From Phormidium sp. OSCR (GTDB taxonomy: Bacteria; Cyanobacteriota; Cyanobacteriia; Cyanobacteriales; Geitlerinemataceae), in NCBI GenBank assembly GCA_001314905.1, contig LJZT01000001.1, positions 1-37,073 of the forward strand: DNA of 37,073 nt, given 5' to 3'. Under the pieces are notes generated by a model that did no database searches, had not been told where the DNA came from, and was given only the letters and a program-made list of their open reading frames with translations. The position numbers and the translations under genes are program-made. Every line of letters begins with the position of its first letter. Position 1 is the first letter of the stretch. Below, in pieces: positions 32,542 to 37,073 of this stretch.

Positions 32542-33327
32542 GTGATCGCTCTTTTGGATGAGAGTAAGGTATCCGTGCTGCAACGTTTACGGCAAGATTT
32601 AAAAAACGATTTAATCGCAGGATTGCTGGTTATTATTCCGTTGGCCACCACCATCTGGATTTCCTTGGTCATCGCCAACTGGACGATTGACTTTTTAACC
32701 AGTATCCCCAAGCAAATTAATCCCTTTGATGGACTCAACCCAATTTTGGTGAATTTGTTGAATCTCCTAGTGGGGTTAGCTGTTCCCTTGTTGGGGATTC
32801 TTTTAATTGGCTTGATGGCGCGAAATATCGTTGGACGGTGGCTCCTCGATTTTGGAGAAACCCTAGTCCAAGCGATTCCCCTGGCGGGATCGGTTTACAA
32901 AACCTTAAAGCAACTCTTACAGACACTTCTACAAGACTCAAATAGTAAATTTCGGCGCGTCATCCTAGTGGAATATCCCCGGAAAGGGATCTGGGCGATC
33001 GCCTTCGTAACCGGAAGCATCAGCAGTAGTATTCAAAGCCAAATGTCTGATCCGATGCTGAGTGTATTTGTGCCGACGACCCCCAACCCGACCTCAGGAT
33101 GGTACGCTATTATTCCCGAACATGAGGCCATCAACGTGAACCTCTCGATTGAAGATGCGTTTAAAATCCTAATTTCTGGTGGAATTGTCTGTCCTACACC
33201 ACCGGAAGAATTGGCTGAGTCACAGCGGCCAACCCTGGAACAACTCCTCTCGCGCCGCAAAAACAAGTCAGAGATCGAGACGAGTGTCCCTGTCATTGAA
33301 GAGGATGCTGAAACCGTTGAAGGGTAA
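32542..33327 (+). CDS. DUF502-family membrane protein
   Basis: 261 residues. Two strong membrane helices (about 24-50 and 68-92) are followed by a conserved soluble domain with FGETLVQAIPLAGSVYKTLK, LVEYPRKGIWAIAFVTG and VFVPTTPNPTSGWYAIIPEH, the DUF502 signature. The biochemical function is unknown; the gene commonly sits next to nusB in cyanobacteria, as here. The GTG at 32542 (MIALLDESK) is the best available start. The C-terminal 30 residues are acidic and probably disordered. The nusB gene follows after 156 bp. Confidence 0.85.
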   Translation: MIALLDESKVSVLQRLRQDLKNDLIAGLLVIIPLATTIWISLVIANWTIDFLTSIPKQINPFDGLNPILVNLLNLLVGLAVPLLGILLIGLMARNIVGRWLLDFGETLVQAIPLAGSVYKTLKQLLQTLLQDSNSKFRRVILVEYPRKGIWAIAFVTGSISSSIQSQMSDPMLSVFVPTTPNPTSGWYAIIPEHEAINVNLSIEDAFKILISGGIVCPTPPEELAESQRPTLEQLLSRRKNKSEIETSVPVIEEDAETVEG

Positions 33328-33483
33328 GGGGAATCAGTTTTCCGGTTCAGGGTTGATGCTTAATCCTGGAACTGCCGCAATTGAGACGGTATTCTCAGCC
33401 TGATTCTCAGGGTTCAATACCGGATTGAGTCTGATATTTCCCTTTTGGCCTTATTCATTTTTAACTGACAGTTTTAACTTAAA

Positions 33484-34164
33484 ATGCAAGCTCGTAGCAT
33501 CTCCCGTGAATTGGCTTTGTTGAGTCTAAGTCAACTTCCTAAAAATTCTAGTAAACTCAGCCAACATCAACTGAATGATTTTATTGTGGCGGCGGTTCGG
33601 GCCATGACCCTTGAGGTTCATGAATCCCTGGAGACGGCGGCGGCGGAACTCAAGCGAGGTTACGATCGCCTTATGGATGAAGAGATCCGCGACAGTGATA
33701 TCACCAGTTCAAAAGCCAGTCTGAGTGAGGCCATGGAGTTAACTCGCCACGCCATCGATCGCCTGGGAATGGCCATTGAACTGCCGGAATTTGTCCAGTT
33801 GGCCAATCAGGCGGAGGTTCAAGACTACGCCTTGGAACTGTTGCTGGCGGTGACGCAACATCGCCAAGACATTGATGAACGGCTCGATGGTACGATCGTC
33901 GATTGGCAACTTGAACGACTCCCCCATGTTGAGCAGAATATCTTACGTTTAGCTGCCGCAGAGCTTTTCTATATCGGCACAGCAGACCAGATTACCATTA
34001 ATGAAGCCGTCGAACTCACCAAACGCTACAGTAGTGAGAAGGCCTATCGCTTTGTCAATGGCGTCTTACGCCGTCTGGTGGAACTGCGCGATCGCCCTCA
34101 AAACGAGCCAATTCGGGGGAAATCTGATGATGCGATCGCCTCAGAAAACCCCTCCAGTTTATGA
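33484..34164 (+). CDS. nusB: NusB transcription antitermination factor
   Basis: 226 residues, longer than the ~140 of E. coli but normal for cyanobacteria, where an extra N-terminal helical region is present. The C-terminal core LPHVEQNILRLAAAELFYIG and INEAVELTKRYSSEKAYRFV plus NGVLRRL is the NusB signature. It binds boxA RNA with NusE (S10) to keep RNA polymerase going through rRNA operons. ATG 33484 begins MQARSISRELALLSLSQLPK, the usual N-terminus. It sits between DUF502 and ftsY, a conserved order. The last ~20 residues are probably disordered. Confidence 0.93.
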   Translation: MQARSISRELALLSLSQLPKNSSKLSQHQLNDFIVAAVRAMTLEVHESLETAAAELKRGYDRLMDEEIRDSDITSSKASLSEAMELTRHAIDRLGMAIELPEFVQLANQAEVQDYALELLLAVTQHRQDIDERLDGTIVDWQLERLPHVEQNILRLAAAELFYIGTADQITINEAVELTKRYSSEKAYRFVNGVLRRLVELRDRPQNEPIRGKSDDAIASENPSSL

Positions 34165-34223
34165 TCTAAAGATCTAAATACGTTTGATCCATCTTTAACC
34201 CGTCTAGTTTCAATACGCGCATT

Positions 34224-35963
34224 ATGGTTTTTAACTGGTTTCGTCGTAAATTCGATCGCAGCGGCAGTCAAGAAGACGAACCCGAGCAAACTCCCCCTGC
34301 TCAAGAGGCGACAACGGCTGATGAATCTCAGGAGGTTTCTGAGTCCGTTGAGGAGGAGACGGCTGAGTCTGAAGCAACATCTGAATCGACATCTGAAGCA
34401 ACATCTGAATCGACCTCTGACTCATCTCCCCAAGAGGACTATCTGGCTTGGGCCAAAGCGGCGTATCAGAACATTCAACAGCAACAGGGGACGACAATCA
34501 CAACAGACTCCCCTGAGACGGAACCCGAACCGGAACCTGAACCTGAACCTGAACCGGAACCGGAGCCGGAGCCAGTCGCTGCAACTCCTACAGAAACTCC
34601 CGTAGAAGCCGAACCGGAGCCAGTGGCCGAAACTCCTACAGAAACTCCCGTAGAAGCCGAACCGGAGCCGGAACCCGAGCCGGAACCTGAACCGGAACCG
34701 GAGCCAGTGGCCGAACCCCCCGCAGAAACTCCCGTAGAAGCCGAACCGGAACCGGAACCGGAACCGGAACCGCAACCGGAGCCAGTTGCTGAAACTCCTG
34801 TAGAAGCTGAACCGGAACCGGAGCCGGAACCTGAGACAGTTCCCGCCTGGATGAGAGCGAGTGAGGAGCGTCAAGAACGAATCGAACGGTTAAAAGCCGA
34901 GGCGATCGAAACCCCAGTAGAAGCCGAACCCGAACCCGAACCCGAACCGGCGATCAGTTTCGACGAAAACTTTGTCTGGTCCGCAGAAGTCCTAGCCGCT
35001 CAAGGACGTCGGCCCGAAGATATCTCCGTCGAAGAGATTACCTGGCTCAAAAAACTGCGTCAGGGGTTAGGGAAAACCCGTCTAGGACTGATTAACCAAC
35101 TCAAGGCGATCGTAGGTCAGGGGCCGCTGAATAAAGATGCGGTTTTTGAGATCGAAGCCTTATTACTACAAGCCGACGTTGGCATTGAGGCGACCGACTT
35201 CGTCATCGAAACCCTACAGGAGAAATTACGAGCCGAGAGCCTTCCTCCTGACGAGGCGATCGCCTATCTCAAACAAATTCTACGGGACTTACTCGACCAA
35301 CCCTACCAAAATGGCTATAAGCCAGACTTCATTCCCGAGAAAGACCAATTCAACATTTGGCTGATGACCGGGGTGAATGGGGCCGGAAAAACCACCACCA
35401 TCGGTAAACTCGCTCATCTGGCCCAAAAATCCGACTATCGTTGTCTGATTGCAGCTGCCGATACCTTCCGGGCCGCCGCCGTCGAGCAAGTCAAAATTTG
35501 GGGACAACGTAGTAATACCGACGTCATCGCCAATCCAGGCAAAAACACCGATCCAGCGGCCGTCGTCTTTGATGCGATCGCCGCCGCGACATCCCGAAAC
35601 AGTGAATTGTTGCTAGTTGACACCGCCGGCCGGCTGCAAAACAAGAAAAACTTAATGGACGAGTTGAGCAAAATTCGCCGTATTATCGACAAAAAAGCCC
35701 CAAATGCTCGCATTGAGTCTCTCTTAGTCCTCGATGCGACCTTAGGACAAAATGGCTTACGTCAAGCGGAAGTCTTTGCCGAAGCCGCTCAATTGAGTGG
35801 CGTTGTCTTGACAAAACTCGACGGAAGTGCTAAGGGCGGTGTAGCGCTGGCGGTGGTGAAACAGTTAGGTTTACCAATCCGCTTTATTGGTGCCGGAGAG
35901 GGCATTGAAGATTTGCGCCCCTTTTCGAGTTACGAGTTTGTTGAGGCGTTGTTGAATGGTTAA
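34224..35963 (+). CDS. ftsY: FtsY, signal recognition particle receptor with an expanded Glu-Pro N-terminus
   Basis: 579 residues. The C-terminal ~320 residues are the NG GTPase: GVNGAGKTT (383-391), DTAGR (466-470), TKLDG (530-534) and the end [14 protein letters not shown]. FtsY docks SRP-bound ribosomes at the membrane for cotranslational insertion. The A domain before it (1-245) is acidic and unusual: residues ~98-245 are (EP)n runs broken by about five copies of [10 protein letters not shown] or close variants. The DNA there is repetitive too. It could act as a flexible acidic spacer. ATG 34224 begins [13 protein letters not shown], a basic amphipathic start that fits membrane contact. 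An IS element sits just downstream. Confidence 0.95.
   Translation: MVFNWFRRKFDRSGSQEDEPEQTPPAQEATTADESQEVSESVEEETAESEATSESTSEATSESTSDSSPQEDYLAWAKAAYQNIQQQQGTTITTDSPETEPEPEPEPEPEPEPEPEPVAATPTETPVEAEPEPVAETPTETPVEAEPEPEPEPEPEPEPEPVAEPPAETPVEAEPEPEPEPEPQPEPVAETPVEAEPEPEPEPETVPAWMRASEERQERIERLKAEAIETPVEAEPEPEPEPAISFDENFVWSAEVLAAQGRRPEDISVEEITWLKKLRQGLGKTRLGLINQLKAIVGQGPLNKDAVFEIEALLLQADVGIEATDFVIETLQEKLRAESLPPDEAIAYLKQILRDLLDQPYQNGYKPDFIPEKDQFNIWLMTGVNGAGKTTTIGKLAHLAQKSDYRCLIAAADTFRAAAVEQVKIWGQRSNTDVIANPGKNTDPAAVVFDAIAAATSRNSELLLVDTAGRLQNKKNLMDELSKIRRIIDKKAPNARIESLLVLDATLGQNGLRQAEVFAEAAQLSGVVLTKLDGSAKGGVALAVVKQLGLPIRFIGAGEGIEDLRPFSSYEFVEALLNG
34500..34960. repeat. Degenerate Glu-Pro coding repeats in ftsY
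   Basis: Units such as GAAACTCCCGTAGAAGCCGA recur at about 34582, 34639, 34726, with diverged versions near 34792 and 34906. Between them run six-base GAACCG/GAGCCG units that code for Glu-Pro. The region is a tandem, in-frame repeat likely to vary in length between strains. Confidence 0.85.
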
Positions 35964-36066
35964 CGGGGCAGAAGACCGGTAAGAACCCCTTAGAGTCTCA
36001 GGATGGTCAGCCAGGATAAAAAACAGCCAGGACAGAAAATGTCTCAGAACACCCATCCAACTAAAT

Positions 36067-36121
36067 GTCGGCAGGGGTCGCCCACTAGACCTGACAAGGT
36101 TAGTGGGTGGGGAATGCCGAC
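36067..36121. repeat. IS end hairpin
   Basis: GTCGGCA (36067-36073) and TGCCGAC (36115-36121) are outer arms. CCCACTA and TAGTGGG (36081-36107) are inner arms with ACCT/AGGT around GACA and a bulged G. Such subterminal imperfect hairpins are bound by Y1 transposases, so this is the likely left end next to the tnpA stop. Confidence 0.75.
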
Positions 36122-36149
36122 CAACAGACAACTCGAGTGCAACGAGTCC

Positions 36150-36569
36150 TTACTCTGTTTCACGAGGCACTTGTTGTTGTTTAACATACTCTTTCAATTG
36201 CTCGACAGTTACACCACCGCAACTGGCAACAAAATAGGAACCCGTCCAGAAGACAGGTTTGCGATACACTTGGCGAAGACGCTCGGCAAAATCTTTACGA
36301 ATTAACCGACTAGAAACGGTTTTCAAATTGGCAATAAATTTGCTCAATTGAATTTGGGGGTGGTAGCGAATTAACAAATGCACGTGGTCTGCCTCCCCGT
36401 TAAACTCAACTAGGCTAACCTCCCATTTTTGACAAGTCTCATTGAAAATTTCATGCAGGCGATCGTGAATTTCCTTGTTAATAACTTGACGGCGGTATTT
36501 CGTCACGAAAACAACATGAGCGGTAAGCGCGTAAACAGACCTAAAACCTTTGTCATAAGGGTTTGACAT
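36150..36569 (-). CDS. tnpA: IS200-type Y1 transposase TnpA
   Basis: 139 residues from ATG 36569 (MSNPYDKGFRSVYALTAHVV). The HUH motif is H62-V63-H64 in EADHVHLLI and the catalytic tyrosine is Y128 in LKEYVKQQ. FVTKYRRQVI and PVFWTGSYFVASCGGVTVEQ are typical of the family. It works as a dimer on single-stranded DNA, cutting and rejoining the hairpin ends of the element. All catalytic residues are present, so it looks intact. An upstream TTG (36581) is less likely. No ribosome site is clear. The divergent tnpB starts 29 bp away. Confidence 0.93.
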   Translation of the reverse strand: MSNPYDKGFRSVYALTAHVVFVTKYRRQVINKEIHDRLHEIFNETCQKWEVSLVEFNGEADHVHLLIRYHPQIQLSKFIANLKTVSSRLIRKDFAERLRQVYRKPVFWTGSYFVASCGGVTVEQLKEYVKQQQVPRETE

Positions 36570-36598
36570 ACAAAGCGGCAAGCTGTAAAGTGGTCAAT

Positions 36599-37073
36599 AT
36601 GATGTTAGCCTACTGCTACCGAATCAAGCCGAGCGCCGAGCAAGAAGCCGTGATGCTGCACACCTTAGAGTTGCTGCGCCGTCACTGGAATTACGCTCTG
36701 GGTCAGCGCTTGGATTGGCTGCGACGAACTCGCTGCCGTTTAGATCGGTGCAGTTTGGTATCCGAACCCATCGCAGAGATCCCCGAACGAGTTAACTACT
36801 ACACTCAACAATCGGCGCTTAAAGAAACAAAACAACGATTTCCAGAGTACAAAAATATCTGGGCAGAGGCACAACAGGTTAACCTTCAGCGCCTAAATAA
36901 AGCCTGGGAAAGATGGCTGGTTCCCGATAAAACAGGCAAGCGCGGCGGGCGACCTCGATTCAAAAAGCCTGGAGAGTTACGCTCATTTGTTTATCCACGC
37001 ATCAACTGTCCGAAAGCAGGCGCTCATCTTCAAGATAGAGTCTTAAAGCTCTCGAAAATTGGGGAGATGCCCG
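36599..37073 (+). CDS. tnpB: TnpB-type RNA-guided nuclease, N-terminal part only
   Basis: The frame opens with two ATGs (36599 and 36602) and stays open for 158 codons to the right edge. The translation begins MMLAYCYRIKPSAEQEAVML and includes QQVNLQRLNKAWERWL and then GRPRFKKPGELRSFVYPRI. These are the N-terminal wedge and OrfB_IS605 parts of TnpB. The RuvC acidic residues and zinc finger lie beyond the window, so activity cannot be judged. TnpB is a guide-RNA-directed DNA nuclease that helps keep the element in place. It starts 29 bp from the tnpA start on the other strand. Confidence 0.9.
   Translation, partial: MMLAYCYRIKPSAEQEAVMLHTLELLRRHWNYALGQRLDWLRRTRCRLDRCSLVSEPIAEIPERVNYYTQQSALKETKQRFPEYKNIWAEAQQVNLQRLNKAWERWLVPDKTGKRGGRPRFKKPGELRSFVYPRINCPKAGAHLQDRVLKLSKIGEMP

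Larger units (their letters stand above)
36067..37073. mobile_element. IS200/IS605-type element, right part cut by the window edge
   Basis: The element has an imperfect terminal hairpin (36067-36121), tnpA on the minus strand and a divergent tnpB on the plus strand 29 bp apart, the layout of the IS605 group. The exact left tip is not visible, but it must lie between the ftsY stop (35963) and about 36067. The right end, tnpB 3' end and guide RNA region are outside the window. Confidence 0.85.

Noticed and set aside
34422-34874. Phe/Arg-rich 150-aa frame antisense to ftsY
   Set aside because: It is the reverse strand of the Glu-Pro repeat.

Overview
The window looks like chromosomal DNA of a filamentous, probably non-heterocystous, cyanobacterium. 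The supporting signs are frequent HIP1 octamers (GCGATCGC) on both strands, a hetZ-patU pair plus a second HetZ-family gene, sucrose synthase, two PEP-CTERM proteins, an HpsJ-type membrane protein, and a DUF502-nusB-ftsY block. The assignment rests on recognised protein families, not on a database search. I see no tRNA, rRNA or CRISPR array.

Layout. 1-1810: a minus-strand pair, an unrecognised protein followed by a TPR gene that runs off the left edge and is built from near-identical 126-bp repeats. 1811-2790: a gene-poor stretch full of GC-rich palindromic repeats. 2790-7495: a TgpA-like transglutaminase membrane protein (catalytic Cys apparently missing), a PEP-CTERM protein and a 2OG-Fe(II) oxygenase. 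7622-10229: hetZ and patU with a structured leader region. 10230-12799: two MFS transporters. 13067-15657: an LSDAT/SLOG-type protein, a small membrane protein, a VOC protein and a second PEP-CTERM protein closed by a strong terminator. 15824-19632: a sugar-binding lipoprotein and sucrose synthase. 19633-21082: palindromic and heptamer repeats next to a HetZ-related gene. 21496-23578: yciO and larC, divergent.

23576-28556 is a zinc-acquisition block: COG0523 GTPase, overlapping WD40 gene, then znuA-znuC-znuB. Zur-like palindromes precede the GTPase gene and znuA. A DUF6544 protein and a CDF metal transporter lie on the other strand just beyond. 30453-32319 holds the HpsJ-like protein and a GT2 glycosyltransferase separated by an attenuator-like structure. 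32542-35963 is DUF502-nusB-ftsY, where FtsY has a very long Glu-Pro repeat N-terminus. 36067 to the right edge is an IS200/IS605-type element with a terminal hairpin, tnpA (Y1 transposase) and a divergent tnpB cut by the window edge.

The window is mostly ordinary cyanobacterial genes. The points most worth a second look are the two HetZ-family genes with the structured, palindrome-bearing region upstream of hetZ, the Zur-type zinc block with its coupled WD40 protein, the transglutaminase without its usual nucleophile, the attenuator-like leader of the GT2 gene, and the many short tandem repeats that touch gene ends.
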